Below, one piece after another: positions 31,081-40,095 of a stretch of DNA of 45,594 bases. A model generated the notes under the pieces. It was given only the letters and a program-made list of their open reading frames with translations. It had not been told where the DNA came from and did not search any database. The translations under genes were made by a program, and so were the position numbers. Position 1 is the stretch's first letter. Each line of letters opens with the position of its first letter. The stretch is taken from the NCBI GenBank assembly GCA_023459875.1, contig JAEWRY010000046.1, forward strand, positions 1 through 45,594, read 5' to 3'. The stretch is from Bacillota bacterium (GTDB taxonomy: Bacteria; Bacillota; Clostridia; Oscillospirales; Oscillospiraceae).

Positions 31081-31951
31081 ATTCAACGCCCATCCGGTGC
31101 TGCACGTGGTCGGGCACCTGGATGATATGATCCATGCAGCGGCACTTTTTCGTCTCGGGATTGATGGCGGCCATGGCGCGGAGCATGATCTTGCCGATCC
31201 GGGGGGCGCAGTCGTTGTAATAATCGAAAATCGGCGTCTGCCAGTCGGGATGGATCCCCTCGGCGTGGTTGCTGACGAGGTACAGGGAGGCGTAGCACGC
31301 GCCGATGGCCCGCGAAAGGGCCGCCTCGGGCATCATGGTCTGGCCGCAGATGTCGCAGTGATCGTTGTACATCTTCTGCACCTCGGCGGCGGTCTCGAAG
31401 CGGGGGGCTTCCGCGACGCCGTAAATACCGGTCCTAAAGACCCGGGTGTACTCCTTTTTGGCCTCGGCGACCAGAATGTCGTGCAGGTCGGGGCAGCAGA
31501 TGTTGCGCATGCGGACAATGTTCTTGGTGAATTTTCCTATGTAGGAAACGCGCTTTGTGTAGTCGATGAGGTCCTCGGGGACGATGATGTCTCCGGGCTC
31601 GGTAAGGGGGTTGACGCCGCCGCCGCTGCCGTCGGCCAGGATATAGTTCACTCCCGCGCGCTGCAGCACCCAGAAGAGGCGCTCGCTGGGGCAGTCGTTG
31701 TAGGGGGAAAGGCCGGGCCAGCCGTGAAACGGCACGTAGAGCACGTCGCGCGGCTTTTTGTCGGCGGTGATGGACGCGTCCATGCGGAACAGCTTGAGGG
31801 GAGCGCTGACGCCGAAGGGCGTCTCAAATTCCATGTCGGAATCCAGAACGGTGATCCCCTTGAAATTCACATATTCCGGGAAATCGCAGCCCCAGGTGCC
31901 GGAACCTCCTATATGGCAATAAAGCGTCTTTGGTATTTCTGTTTTAATCAT
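31079..31951 (-). CDS. MTAP/PNP-family purine nucleoside phosphorylase
   Basis: A 290-residue protein from ATG 31951 with GGGAGG 7 nt upstream. It has the family's opening phosphate loop (LYCHIGGSGTWGCDFPEYVN), RDVLYVPFHG, YILADGSGGGVNPLTEPGDI, and the base-recognition stretch CYASLYLVSNHAEGIHPDW. In methylthioadenosine phosphorylases the first base-contact residue is Asp (TDYD); here it is Asn (SNHAEG), as in 6-oxopurine nucleoside phosphorylases. I therefore favour inosine/guanosine phosphorolysis or a broad activity, although homologues are often named MTAP. The extra cysteines (CDICG, KKCRC) are unusual. It belongs functionally with the BMP nucleoside importer downstream. Confidence 0.82.
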   Translation of the reverse strand: MIKTEIPKTLYCHIGGSGTWGCDFPEYVNFKGITVLDSDMEFETPFGVSAPLKLFRMDASITADKKPRDVLYVPFHGWPGLSPYNDCPSERLFWVLQRAGVNYILADGSGGGVNPLTEPGDIIVPEDLIDYTKRVSYIGKFTKNIVRMRNICCPDLHDILVAEAKKEYTRVFRTGIYGVAEAPRFETAAEVQKMYNDHCDICGQTMMPEAALSRAIGACYASLYLVSNHAEGIHPDWQTPIFDYYNDCAPRIGKIMLRAMAAINPETKKCRCMDHIIQVPDHVQHRMGVE

Positions 31952-31999
31952 TTTTCAACCTCCCACTGCTTTTGCTCTTTCAATTTTTCTTTCCGAAAA

Positions 32000-32043
32000 A
32001 CGCAATGGTACACGGGTGAAGAATCATCCGAGCGCCATTGCGT
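32000..32043 (-). promoter_or_regulatory. 5'-end hairpin in the phosphorylase leader
   Basis: ACGCAATGG (32000-32008) and CCATTGCGT (32035-32043) form a 9-bp stem beginning a few nt after the predicted transcription start (about 32047), around a 26-nt loop. It may stabilise the transcript or regulate it; no known class recognised. Confidence 0.5.
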
Positions 32044-32053
32044 CAACTGTCTA

Positions 32054-32083
32054 ATTTTACACAAGAAGGCACTGTTTTGTCAA
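32054..32083 (-). promoter_or_regulatory. Promoter of the phosphorylase-BMP locus
   Basis: Minus strand: perfect TTGACA (32083-32078), 18-bp spacer, TAAAAT (32059-32054). Confidence 0.75.
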
Positions 32084-32305
32084 GATTATTAAAGTACAAA
32101 AAGGAGTCCGATTGCGATAAGAATTTTCACAAAATCAGGGGGCGGGCGAATTGCGTGAAAAACACAGCCGTAAAGATCCTCCGGCTACCGCCTAAGATGA
32201 CCTTCGGGGCTCATGAATGATACGTCCCCCATGCCGTTTCATGCCCAACTGCCCGGCAGTTCCTTTACCTTGGAGCCCCAACCCTTTCCGAAATTTCATA
32301 AGCGG

Positions 32306-32334
32306 TTGACAAACGGCCCCAGGGATGGTAGGGT
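32306..32334 (+). promoter_or_regulatory. Possible promoter of pepT
   Basis: TTGACA (32306-32311), 17-bp spacer, weak TAGGGT (32329-32334). The leader of about 80 nt has short hairpins. The space 32084-32305 holds a decayed repeat C fragment (about 32171-32202) and no gene. Confidence 0.45.
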
Positions 32335-32422
32335 GAAGTCGTATGTGTCCGGGAGGCGCGGACGGTGGGCGTTAACCCGCAGCGGCACGGCTCCAAAGCA
32401 GAAGAGGAAAGGAACGAATGCC

Positions 32423-33667
32423 ATGGAAAATACGGTTATGCGGCCTTACGAACGGCTGATAAGCTATACGAAATATGAAACGGTATCCCGGGAGGATGCC
32501 GGCGTGAGCCCCTCCACACCGGAACAGACGCGGTTCGGCAAGGCCCTGGCGGAGGAACTGCGCGGCCTTGGCGTCAGGGACGTGGAGCAGGACGGCAACG
32601 GTTTCGTGTACGGCACCATCCCCGCCAACGTGCCCGGCTGGAGCGGACCTGTGATCGCCTTTCTGGCCCACATGGACGTGTCTTCCAGTTCCCCCTGGGA
32701 AAACGTGCAAGCGCGCGTGGTTTCCTACGAAGGCGGCGATATCCTTCTGGGCGGGGACGTGGTACTGCGGGAGAAGGAGTTCCCGGCCCTTTCCGGCTGC
32801 ATCGGCAAGACCCTGGTGGTGACCGACGGCACCACCCTTCTGGGCGCGGACGACAAGGCCGGCATCGCCGAGATCATGGCCCTGGCCGAGACCCTCTTAA
32901 AAGACAACACCCTTCCCCGGGGCACGGTGAAGCTCTGCTTTACTCCCGACGAAGAGATCGGCGGCGGCGCCGACCTGCTGGACCTTACAAAGCTGGGCGC
33001 GGATTATGCCTACACCCTGGACGGCGACGCCTTCGGCGCGGTGGAGTATGAGACCTTCAACGCGGCCACGGCGGAGGTCTCTTTCAAGGGCATCAGCGTG
33101 CATCCCGGTTCGGCCAAAAACGTCATGCGTAACGCCGTGTTGATGGCCGTGGAGTTCATCGAGGGCATGCCCGCCGGGGAGCGTCCCGAGACCACCGAGC
33201 TCTACGAGGGCTACTACTTCGCGGAGCAGATCACCTGCACGGTGGAGGAGGCGAAGCTCACCTGCTATATCCGGGATCACGACGCCGTTAAGTTCGCCGA
33301 GCGCAAGGCCTACCTTATCCGCCTGGCAGAGAAGATGAACGGGAAATACGGACCGGACGCGGTGCGCATTGCCGTGAGGGACAGCTACCGGAACATGAAG
33401 GAGCAGATCCTTCCCCAATGGCACCTCATCGACACGGCTTACGACGCGGTGCGCGCGTCGGGCGGGAAACCCTTCAGCAGCCCGGTGCGCGGCGGGACGG
33501 ACGGCGCCGCCCTCTCCTACCGGGGTCTTCCCTGCCCCAATCTGGGCATCGGCTGCGGAAATTACCACAGCCGCCTGGAATACGCCTGCGCGGAGGACAT
33601 GGACGCCTGCGTGCGGGAGCTGCTCCATATCGTATCCCACTACGCCTTCCTGTCGAAACTGCCATAA
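32423..33667 (+). CDS. pepT: Peptidase T (tripeptide aminopeptidase)
   Basis: A 414-residue M20-family peptidase from ATG 32423 (AAAGGAA upstream; earlier in-frame codons are not supported). Metal ligands are visible: AHMDVS (His, with Asp following), LLGADDKAGIAEIMA (bridging Asp), TPDEEIGGGADLLDL (Glu-Glu), YTLDGDAFGAVEYETFNAAT, and the late His in PNLGIGCGNYHSRLEYACAE. FKGISVHPGSAKNVMRNAV starts the dimerisation lid. It removes the N-terminal residue from tripeptides in the cytosol using two zinc ions. The Opp operon 4 kb downstream would supply the peptides. It is monocistronic, with its own terminator. Confidence 0.96.
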   Translation: MENTVMRPYERLISYTKYETVSREDAGVSPSTPEQTRFGKALAEELRGLGVRDVEQDGNGFVYGTIPANVPGWSGPVIAFLAHMDVSSSSPWENVQARVVSYEGGDILLGGDVVLREKEFPALSGCIGKTLVVTDGTTLLGADDKAGIAEIMALAETLLKDNTLPRGTVKLCFTPDEEIGGGADLLDLTKLGADYAYTLDGDAFGAVEYETFNAATAEVSFKGISVHPGSAKNVMRNAVLMAVEFIEGMPAGERPETTELYEGYYFAEQITCTVEEAKLTCYIRDHDAVKFAERKAYLIRLAEKMNGKYGPDAVRIAVRDSYRNMKEQILPQWHLIDTAYDAVRASGGKPFSSPVRGGTDGAALSYRGLPCPNLGIGCGNYHSRLEYACAEDMDACVRELLHIVSHYAFLSKLP

Positions 33668-33734
33668 TACCGGTCTGCCCTCCCCCGGATGTAAAATCAC
33701 GCTGTTTTACGGGATCAGCCGGTTTGAACTTCGT

Positions 33735-33773
33735 AACATCCCCTGGCCGCGCTTTCGCGCGGCCAGGGGATGT
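33735..33773 (+). terminator. Terminator of pepT
   Basis: AACATCCCCTGGCCGCG/CGCGGCCAGGGGATGTT, then TTGCGTTTT. Confidence 0.85.
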
Positions 33774-33808
33774 TTGCGTTTTGAGGGCGCGGGAGGCGCA
33801 AACTATGC

Positions 33809-33862
33809 TTGACAGCCATCTGCGTCAAGTGTAGTATATTATTAACTACAATTGACGCAGAT
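33809..33862 (+). promoter_or_regulatory. Promoter with 45-bp operator dyad for the BlaI-type repressor
   Basis: TTGACA (33809-33814), 17-bp spacer, TAGTAT (33832-33837). The dyad 33818-33862 has arms ATCTGCGTCAAGTGTAGT and ACTACAATTGACGCAGAT with one mismatch, 9-nt centre ATATTATTA. The inner TGTAGT/ACTACA resembles BlaI/MecI operator halves (TACA/TGTA). The -10 lies inside the dyad, so autorepression is very likely. Confidence 0.85.
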
Positions 33863-33876
33863 TGGAAGGATCGACG

Positions 33877-34269
33877 ATGAATCTGAAACGGCTGCCCGAT
33901 ACAGAGCTTGAGATGATGAGGACCCTCTGGGAACACGGGGGCGAAGCCTCCCGGGCCGAGCTGGAAGCCCTTCTGGAGCATAAAAACTGGACCAGCACCA
34001 CGGTGAACACCTACCTTGCAAGGCTTTGTGAAAAAGGGTTCGTCGCGTGCCGTAAGCACGGCAAGACCAATTACTACACCCCCCTCGTCTCACGCGAGGC
34101 CTACCGGCAGTTTGAAAGCCGTTCCATTCTGGCTCAGCTCTACGGCGGCTCCCTCAACTGCTTCGTGGCCGCCTTTGCCGGAGGCGGCGCGGTGGACGGG
34201 GAGGAACTGGAGAAGCTGCGTAGCCTTCTGGACAGCCTGAAGGAGAAAGGCGGCGGCTCCCATGACTGA
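33877..34269 (+). CDS. BlaI/MecI/CopY-family transcriptional repressor
   Basis: A 130-residue protein from ATG 33877 with GGAAGGA 6 nt upstream. It is a winged-helix BlaI-type repressor: LPDTELEMMRTLWEHGGEAS, then the recognition helix and wing WTSTTVNTYLARLCEKGFVA and CRKHGKTNYYTPLVSREAYR. The C-terminal helices (from about 85) mediate dimerisation. The family is inactivated by proteolysis when a BlaR1/MecR1 sensor fires; such a sensor overlaps its end by 8 nt. The cleavage region near residue 100 (NCFVAAFAGGG) differs from the Asn-Phe site of MecI/BlaI but does contain Asn and Phe nearby. Confidence 0.93.
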   Translation: MNLKRLPDTELEMMRTLWEHGGEASRAELEALLEHKNWTSTTVNTYLARLCEKGFVACRKHGKTNYYTPLVSREAYRQFESRSILAQLYGGSLNCFVAAFAGGGAVDGEELEKLRSLLDSLKEKGGGSHD

Positions 34270-37177
34270 ATTTTTGCGCTCCCTGGCGGAGATCTCGGCG
34301 GCCATGGCCGCCGTCATTGCCGCACTCCTGCTTTTAAAGCCGCTGGTGAACAGACGTTACACCGCCCGGTGGCGGTATTGGGTCTGGCTGGCCGTGGCGG
34401 CGAGGCTGCTGCTTCCCTTTAACCTCTCTCTGGCCGCCGCGCCCGTGCACCTGGCCGCGCCCATGGAGCAGACGGTGGCTCTGCCGGCGCGGGTTTGGGC
34501 CGGAAAAAGCTCCGGCACAGCGGCGGGCTCTGCGGCCTCCGCCGCTCAAAACGGCGCGCAGACAGGACCGGCCTCGGGGGAAGCAGCGGTCAGTAACAGC
34601 ACAGGTGAGGCTGCGGCGGCTCCTTCCGGAACAGACGGCCAAAGTCTTACCCTCGCCGGTCTGCTTTTTCGGATTTATCTGGCCGGAGGCGCTTTCTTCC
34701 TTTTGTGGCAGCTTATGAGCCGGCGGCGCTTTTCCCGGTACGCGCGCCGGTGGAGCGTGCCCCCGTCCCCGGAGCAGAGGGCGGTCTTTGAAGCGGAAAA
34801 GAGGTCGCTCCATGTGAAAATGCCCGTGGGGCTGGCGGTGTGTCCCGGTGTGGGAGGGCCGATGCTGACCGGCCTCGTCCATCCGGTGATCCTGCTGCCG
34901 GGGGAGGTCTCCCACCTGAGCCTTGTGCTGCGGCACGAGCTCACCCATCTGAAGCGCCGGGACCTCTGGTATAAGCTCCTGCTGCTGGGCGCAAACGCCG
35001 TGCACTGGTTCAATCCCCTGGTGTGGCTCATGGTGCGCGCGGCGTCCCGGGACCTGGAGCTGGTCTGCGACGACGCAACGGTGGCAGATCTGGACGAGGC
35101 CGGACACGGCGCTTACGGCGACGCCATCTTATCTTCTCTGAAATCGGGGCGGGCCTCTCCCCTTTCCACGGGCTTCCGGGGCGGGGCGAAGGCGGTGGCC
35201 GAGCGGCTGCGCAATCTCGCCTCCGGGTCTAAAAAGCAGGGGAGAGCCGCGCTGACCGCCGCCGTGCTGGTGGTCGCGCTCGCGGCGGGGCTGGTGGCCT
35301 GCGGTCCCGTCGGCGGCAGCGATGGCCCGGAAGGGCGCCTGGCGCTCTTTCAGGAGCGGTTTGCCGCGGCCCGCGCCGTCGCCTACCACTATGCCGCCCT
35401 GGACATGGAAGACCGGGAAACCTTCTCCGAGCAGGACGGCGGCCGCCGGTTTACCCTTTGCGGGCACTACCGCACGAAGGAAGAACTGCGCGCCGCGACG
35501 GCGGCGGTCTTTACCGATTCCTATGCCGCCGGTTTTTACAAGCTGCTTGATTCTGACGCCTTTACGGAGAAGGACGGGGGTCTATATCTCGATCGGTATT
35601 CGCTTTACGACTTCTCCCCCTGGAACGCGGGGGACACTGTTTCCTTCGGGGGTCAGACGGTAGACGTCTTCCTGTGGGACACGCTGACTGTTACCTCTGC
35701 GGACGAGAACACCGTCACTTATTCCATGGAGTGGTACTGGACCTATCCCGACGACCCGGCAGAAGGGGTATTCACGCTGGTGAAGGAGAACGGAGCGTGG
35801 AAATTCTCGAAGTGTTTCTATGATGATTCCGATTCGGCAGGCACCGAGAGCACGCCGATTCCCGACGAGGAGCTGGGAAGCCTGCTGGCGGCGGAATACG
35901 AAGGACCGCAGGAGGGCGATGGGTGGCGGCTGCTTCAAAGCCGGCCCGGCGACGGATGTACCCTGGGCGTTCTCCAATATGCCTCCGCCTCCCACGCGGG
36001 CGGTCTTGGCAACCTGATTTTCGGCGTTTACGACAACGGCACCAAAAAACCGAAACAGCCGGCGATCATAGTCTACGGCGATCAAAGCGACTGCGGCCTA
36101 TGGTGGGAGGAGAGCGCGCCCGGCTTAGTCCTTCTGCCTTACACCATCCAGACAATCTATCAGGGCGCCCAGGCGGGCACCGCCGGTCTTCTTTCCTTCG
36201 ACGGCAAGGTCCTCACCCAGGTGACCGAGCTGCCCGCCGCCGCCCGGCGCGCCGGGGTTACCCTGCCCGAAGGCGCGGAAAACATGCTGGACCCGTCGAA
36301 GAACGGGAACTTCTGGCAGAGCCACAAGGCCGTCCTCTCCTGTTCCGCCATGTTTGAACTCTTTTCCACAAACCCGGACTGGGAAGCCGCCCGCCCCGAA
36401 GAGGGCGTATGCCAGTGGGTCTTCGAGGGCTGCGTCCCCCTGCACTCCGGCTGCCCTGATGTGCGGATCGTGGAGGCGGCCAGGCGATACTTTGAAGAGG
36501 CGTTTCTCCCCGCCGGACCCTATCCCATGTCCTCCTCCGACTATCCCATCGAGGCCTTCGCTCAGGTGACAGACTATACCGACAGCGCTTATCCCGGCGC
36601 CCTGGCCTATAACGTGGACCTGTACGACGAGGATCAGGGCTATCTGGAACGCCTTTTCCTCTTTGACGACGACCTTACCCTCCTGGGCGTGCGCTCCAAT
36701 CTGGACTATTCGCTGCAGTTCAACAGCGTTCTCTATCGACTGGGAGAGGAAAAGACGGGGCTCTTCGGCACGCCCACGGCCACCAACCGCACCGTTTTGT
36801 CCGACGGAACCATCCTCTACAGCGAGTGGTTCGGAGACGACTTCTCCACCGGCTGCGACTATACTTATCACCCGGACACCGGCACCTACTCCCTGTGCAA
36901 TCTGGTCACCAGCCGTCTGAACGTCTCCACCAACCGGGGTATAAGGGCCGCCATCCATATCGGAAGCACTCTGGCCGAGCTGATCGAAGCCTACCCGGAA
37001 GCGGACACCCAGTTCACGCCCCAAACCAGCTGCCTTACCATGTTCGAGCCCATTTTGGGCGGAAGCGGCTGCCGCATTGAATTCTATTTTAACCCCAACG
37101 GCGGACTTCCGGAGTCCCGGGAGGATACCCTGAAGCGGACAGTCACCCGCATCTGCATCGCCGCCCCAGAGTGGTAA
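34262..37177 (+). CDS. BlaR1/MecR1-like M56 metallopeptidase sensor with very large C-terminal extracytoplasmic region
   Basis: A 971-residue protein whose ATG overlaps the repressor stop by 8 nt. Residues 1-350 form an M56 peptidase membrane domain: helices near 1-28, 36-60, 130-150 and 331-347, zinc motif HELTH at 225-229 (RHELTHLKRRDLWYK) and third ligand region DLELVCDDATV. Between helices 2 and 3 lies a 60-residue Ala/Gly/Ser-rich loop. Residues 348-971 begin LVACGPVGG, a lipobox-like end of the last helix, and replace the penicillin-binding sensor of BlaR1; no SxxK or KTG motif fits. The Trp/Tyr-rich repeats are unassigned. It may sense a cell-wall or drug signal and trigger repressor cleavage. 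No beta-lactamase gene is near. Confidence 0.88.
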   Translation: MTEFLRSLAEISAAMAAVIAALLLLKPLVNRRYTARWRYWVWLAVAARLLLPFNLSLAAAPVHLAAPMEQTVALPARVWAGKSSGTAAGSAASAAQNGAQTGPASGEAAVSNSTGEAAAAPSGTDGQSLTLAGLLFRIYLAGGAFFLLWQLMSRRRFSRYARRWSVPPSPEQRAVFEAEKRSLHVKMPVGLAVCPGVGGPMLTGLVHPVILLPGEVSHLSLVLRHELTHLKRRDLWYKLLLLGANAVHWFNPLVWLMVRAASRDLELVCDDATVADLDEAGHGAYGDAILSSLKSGRASPLSTGFRGGAKAVAERLRNLASGSKKQGRAALTAAVLVVALAAGLVACGPVGGSDGPEGRLALFQERFAAARAVAYHYAALDMEDRETFSEQDGGRRFTLCGHYRTKEELRAATAAVFTDSYAAGFYKLLDSDAFTEKDGGLYLDRYSLYDFSPWNAGDTVSFGGQTVDVFLWDTLTVTSADENTVTYSMEWYWTYPDDPAEGVFTLVKENGAWKFSKCFYDDSDSAGTESTPIPDEELGSLLAAEYEGPQEGDGWRLLQSRPGDGCTLGVLQYASASHAGGLGNLIFGVYDNGTKKPKQPAIIVYGDQSDCGLWWEESAPGLVLLPYTIQTIYQGAQAGTAGLLSFDGKVLTQVTELPAAARRAGVTLPEGAENMLDPSKNGNFWQSHKAVLSCSAMFELFSTNPDWEAARPEEGVCQWVFEGCVPLHSGCPDVRIVEAARRYFEEAFLPAGPYPMSSSDYPIEAFAQVTDYTDSAYPGALAYNVDLYDEDQGYLERLFLFDDDLTLLGVRSNLDYSLQFNSVLYRLGEEKTGLFGTPTATNRTVLSDGTILYSEWFGDDFSTGCDYTYHPDTGTYSLCNLVTSRLNVSTNRGIRAAIHIGSTLAELIEAYPEADTQFTPQTSCLTMFEPILGGSGCRIEFYFNPNGGLPESREDTLKRTVTRICIAAPEW

Positions 37178-37180
37178 GCC

Positions 37181-37240
37181 TGCCATCCTGTGCGAAGCGA
37201 CGGATCTTAAGATTCTTCGTCCTTCGGCCTCGGAATGACA
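37181..37240 (+). repeat. Palindromic repeat C, compact copy
   Basis: TGCCATCCTG ... CGGAATGACA ends enclose GGATCTTAAGATTCTTCG. The AATCTTAAGATT-type centre is shorter than at 3217-3301. Confidence 0.8.
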
Positions 37241-37270
37241 AACGGAAGCCGACAACCGAGCGTTTCAATA

Positions 37271-37305
37271 GAATGGGCGCGCTGCAAGCTGCAGCGCGCC
37301 CATTC
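37271..37305. terminator. Bidirectional terminator between sensor and oppA
   Basis: GAATGGGCGCGCTGCA/TGCAGCGCGCCCATTC, 16-bp stem with a 3-nt loop, between convergent genes. Flanking T-runs are weak. Confidence 0.7.
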
Positions 37306-37328
37306 ACATTATACGTTGTGCAATTCAA

Positions 37329-38978
37329 TTACTGGGTGATGTCCGCGTACTGCAGGTACCAATAGCCGTACGGGCAGTGCCAGGAGCCGGTGACCTTGGC
37401 GCTCTGCAGGTAGAAGTCGTTGTAATAAGCGATCGGGATGACGGCCATGTCGGCCATCATGACATCCTCGGCCTGATGCAGGTAGCCGGAACGGGTCTCG
37501 GGGTTGGCCTCGGAAGCGGCTTTATCCATCGCGGCGTCAAAGGCGGTGCTCTTGTACTTGGCGTCGTTGTTGCCGTTGGTGCTGTAAAGGATGTCCAGCA
37601 TGTTGGAGGCGTCGTTGTAGTCGAAGAGCCAGCCGTTGCGGCTGATCTGATAGTCGCCGGCGCGGCGCATGGGCAGGAAGGAAGCCCATTCGACCACGTC
37701 TACGTTCACGGTGATGCCCAGCTCTTTCCACGCCTGCTGGACATACTGGGCGACGACCTTGTGATAGCCGGCGTCGTTAATGGAATAGGTGACGGTGGGG
37801 AAGCCCTTGCCGTCGGGATAGCCGGCCTCGGCGAGCAGGGTTTTGGCCTTGGCCAGGTTGCCCGCGAAGTCGTTCACGTCGATATAGGGCTTGCCGCCGT
37901 TTGCGTTATCCATAAACGGGCTGCCGTCCCAGTCGGCAACGCCGGTGCCGATGAAGTTGGTGGCGGCGGTGTAGGTGCCCTGCATCAGGGTCTCGGCCAC
38001 ATATTTGCGGTCGATGGCAAGGCTCAGGGCCTGACGGACGCGGGCGTCGGAGAACTCGGGACGGCTGTCGTTCAGGCAGACATAATAGGTTCCGAGGTCG
38101 GGGTCCACGTGGAATTCCGCGTTATCCTTCAGGGAGGGGATCTCGGCAGTGGGAACGTCCTTGATCATCATGGCTTCGCCGGTCTGCCAGGCGCCGTAAG
38201 CGGCGTTGGAGTCTTCCATCAGCAGCAGCTTGATGGTGTCCAGCTTGATGGAAGCGGCGTCGCGGTAGTTGGGGTTCTTGGCGTAGAGAATATAGGAGCT
38301 GGGCACCCACTCTTTGATGTAGAAGGCGCCGTTGCAGACATAGCTCTCAGGCTTGGTGGCCCAGGAGTCGCCGTTCTTCTCGATGGTGGCCTGGTTCACG
38401 GGGCTCAGGGTCGCGAAGGCGGCCAGCTTGTCGAAGTAGGCACAGGGATGGGCGAGCTTCACCACGAAGGTGGTGTCGTCGGGGGCGGAAACGCCCAGGG
38501 AGTCGACTTTACCGGCGGCGGCTTCGTCATAGCCTACCACCATGCCCAGCACGGTCTCGGCATAGGGAGCGGCGGTGGCGGGATCGGCCACGCGCTTCCA
38601 GCTGTAGACAAAGTCTTTCGCGGTGAGAGCGCTTCCGTCCGACCACTTGAGGCCCTTGCGGAGATAGAAGGTCCAGGTGAGGCCGTCGGGGCTGGTTTCC
38701 CACTTCTCGGCAACGCCGGGGATGATCTTATTGTCTTTGTCCACGTTCAGCAGGCAGTCGAAGGCAAAAATGATCATGTTGCCGCCGTCGACGGAGCTGT
38801 TGAGCGCGGGGTCGATCGTCTCGGGGTTGGGGCCGATTTCAGCCACCAGATCTTTGGTCTTGGGTGCGGCCGAGGCAGAGGCGCTCGGGCTGGCGGAAGC
38901 GGAGCTTGAGCCACCGCTGCAGGCGGCGAGGCCAAGGATCAAGGTCAGAGCCAACAGAAGTGCTATTTTTCTTTTCAT
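37329..38978 (-). CDS. oppA: Oligopeptide-binding lipoprotein OppA
   Basis: A 549-residue lipoprotein of the SBP_bac_5 family from ATG 38978 with GGAGG 8 nt upstream. Signal and lipobox: LALTLILGLAACSGG (Cys near residue 20), followed by a Ser/Ala/Pro linker. Family features include LVAEIGPNPETIDPALNSSV, WTFYLRKGLKWSDGSALTAK followed by DFVYSWKRV, RVRQALSLAIDRKYV, and NGWLFDYNDASNMLD near the C-terminus. It captures extracellular peptides for the permease encoded upstream. It is separated from oppF by 139 bp containing two GC-rich hairpins, so it may have a separate promoter or boosted expression. Confidence 0.95.
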   Translation of the reverse strand: MKRKIALLLALTLILGLAACSGGSSSASASPSASASAAPKTKDLVAEIGPNPETIDPALNSSVDGGNMIIFAFDCLLNVDKDNKIIPGVAEKWETSPDGLTWTFYLRKGLKWSDGSALTAKDFVYSWKRVADPATAAPYAETVLGMVVGYDEAAAGKVDSLGVSAPDDTTFVVKLAHPCAYFDKLAAFATLSPVNQATIEKNGDSWATKPESYVCNGAFYIKEWVPSSYILYAKNPNYRDAASIKLDTIKLLLMEDSNAAYGAWQTGEAMMIKDVPTAEIPSLKDNAEFHVDPDLGTYYVCLNDSRPEFSDARVRQALSLAIDRKYVAETLMQGTYTAATNFIGTGVADWDGSPFMDNANGGKPYIDVNDFAGNLAKAKTLLAEAGYPDGKGFPTVTYSINDAGYHKVVAQYVQQAWKELGITVNVDVVEWASFLPMRRAGDYQISRNGWLFDYNDASNMLDILYSTNGNNDAKYKSTAFDAAMDKAASEANPETRSGYLHQAEDVMMADMAVIPIAYYNDFYLQSAKVTGSWHCPYGYWYLQYADITQ

Positions 38979-39117
38979 TCGTCTTTCCTCCTCGATTTCA
39001 CATTTAATTTATATCCACGGCGGCAATCGGCCGCGGTGAATCCCAAAATAATTTCCCCCGGCGGCGCGGCTTTATGCGCATACGCGCCGGTGAAAGGCCA
39101 AGCTGCGCGGTATTTCG

Positions 39118-40095
39118 TCATTTCACCCGGTCGAGGTGATGACAGGCGGCATAGTGCCCGGGAGAAACCTCAAGGAACTCCGGCTCCTCGGCGGCGCAGC
39201 GCTCGTCGGCATATAGGCAGCGGGTGCGGAAGCGGCACCCGGAGGGAGGATTTACGGGACTGGGCACGTCGCCCTCCAGCACAATGCGGTGGGTGCTGCG
39301 GGTGACCTTGGGGTCGGCCACGGGAATGGCCGAAATGAGACTTCTCGTATAGGGGTGCACGCTGTGGAAGGTCAGCTCGTAGCTGTCCGCCAGCTCCACC
39401 AGCTTACCCAGGTACATGACGCCGATGCGGCTGGAGATGTGCTTCACCACGCTTAAATTATGGGCAATGAAAAGATAGGTCAGGCCCATGCGCTGCTGAA
39501 GCTCCTCGAACATGTTGACCACCTGGGCCTGGATGGACACGTCCAGGGCGGAGATGGGCTCGTCGCAGACGATGAACTCGGGGTCCACGGCGAGAGCCCG
39601 GGCAATGCCAACCCTCTGGCGCTGGCCGCCGGAAAATTCATGGGGATAGCGGTTGGCGTGCTCGGTATTGAGCCCCACCAGGTTTAAAAGCTCCACGATA
39701 CGGTCCCGGCGCTCCTGAGGCGTCCCCGCCAGACGGTGGATGTCGATGGCTTCGCCCACGATGTCTCCCACCGTCATGCGGGGGTCGAGGCTCGCGTAGG
39801 GGTCCTGGAACACGATCTGCATTTTCCGCCGGTAAGGGAGCATGTTCGCGTGGGTGATGTCCTTCCCGTCGTAAAAAATCTTTCCACCGGTGGGCTCGTA
39901 GAGGCGCAGCAGAGTGCGGCCCGTGGTGGTCTTGCCGCAGCCGGATTCCCCCACGAGGCCCAGCGTCTCGCCCTTATTGATATAGAAGGATACGTCGTCC
40001 ACAGCCTTGACGACTCTTTTTTCAAACAGCCCTCCGCCGCCCACGGGGAAAAATTGCTGCAGATGCTGTACTTCAACCAGTTTTTTGTCTTCCAT
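39118..40095 (-). CDS. oppF: Oligopeptide ABC transporter ATP-binding protein OppF
   Basis: A 325-residue ATPase from ATG 40095, overlapping the oppD stop by one base (TGATG). Walker A is GESGCGKTT, signature FSGGQRQRVGIARAL, Walker B EFIVCDEPISALDVS, and switch His in LTYLFIAHNLSVV. The C-terminal oligopeptide/dipeptide domain is HRIVLEGDVPSPVNPPSGCR, then FRTRCLYADERCAAEEPEFL, whose cysteines can hold an Fe-S cluster in this family. Together with oppD it powers peptide uptake. Confidence 0.95.
   Translation of the reverse strand: MEDKKLVEVQHLQQFFPVGGGGLFEKRVVKAVDDVSFYINKGETLGLVGESGCGKTTTGRTLLRLYEPTGGKIFYDGKDITHANMLPYRRKMQIVFQDPYASLDPRMTVGDIVGEAIDIHRLAGTPQERRDRIVELLNLVGLNTEHANRYPHEFSGGQRQRVGIARALAVDPEFIVCDEPISALDVSIQAQVVNMFEELQQRMGLTYLFIAHNLSVVKHISSRIGVMYLGKLVELADSYELTFHSVHPYTRSLISAIPVADPKVTRSTHRIVLEGDVPSPVNPPSGCRFRTRCLYADERCAAEEPEFLEVSPGHYAACHHLDRVK

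Noticed and set aside
30860..32083. Purine riboswitch upstream of the phosphorylase or BMP gene
   Set aside because: I looked for the UAUA...GGAG...CCAAGA-type core on the minus strand and did not find it.
33735..33862. Operator dyad as a terminator of pepT
   Set aside because: A separate strong hairpin at 33735-33773 serves that purpose, and the dyad overlaps a TTGACA promoter in front of a BlaI-type gene.
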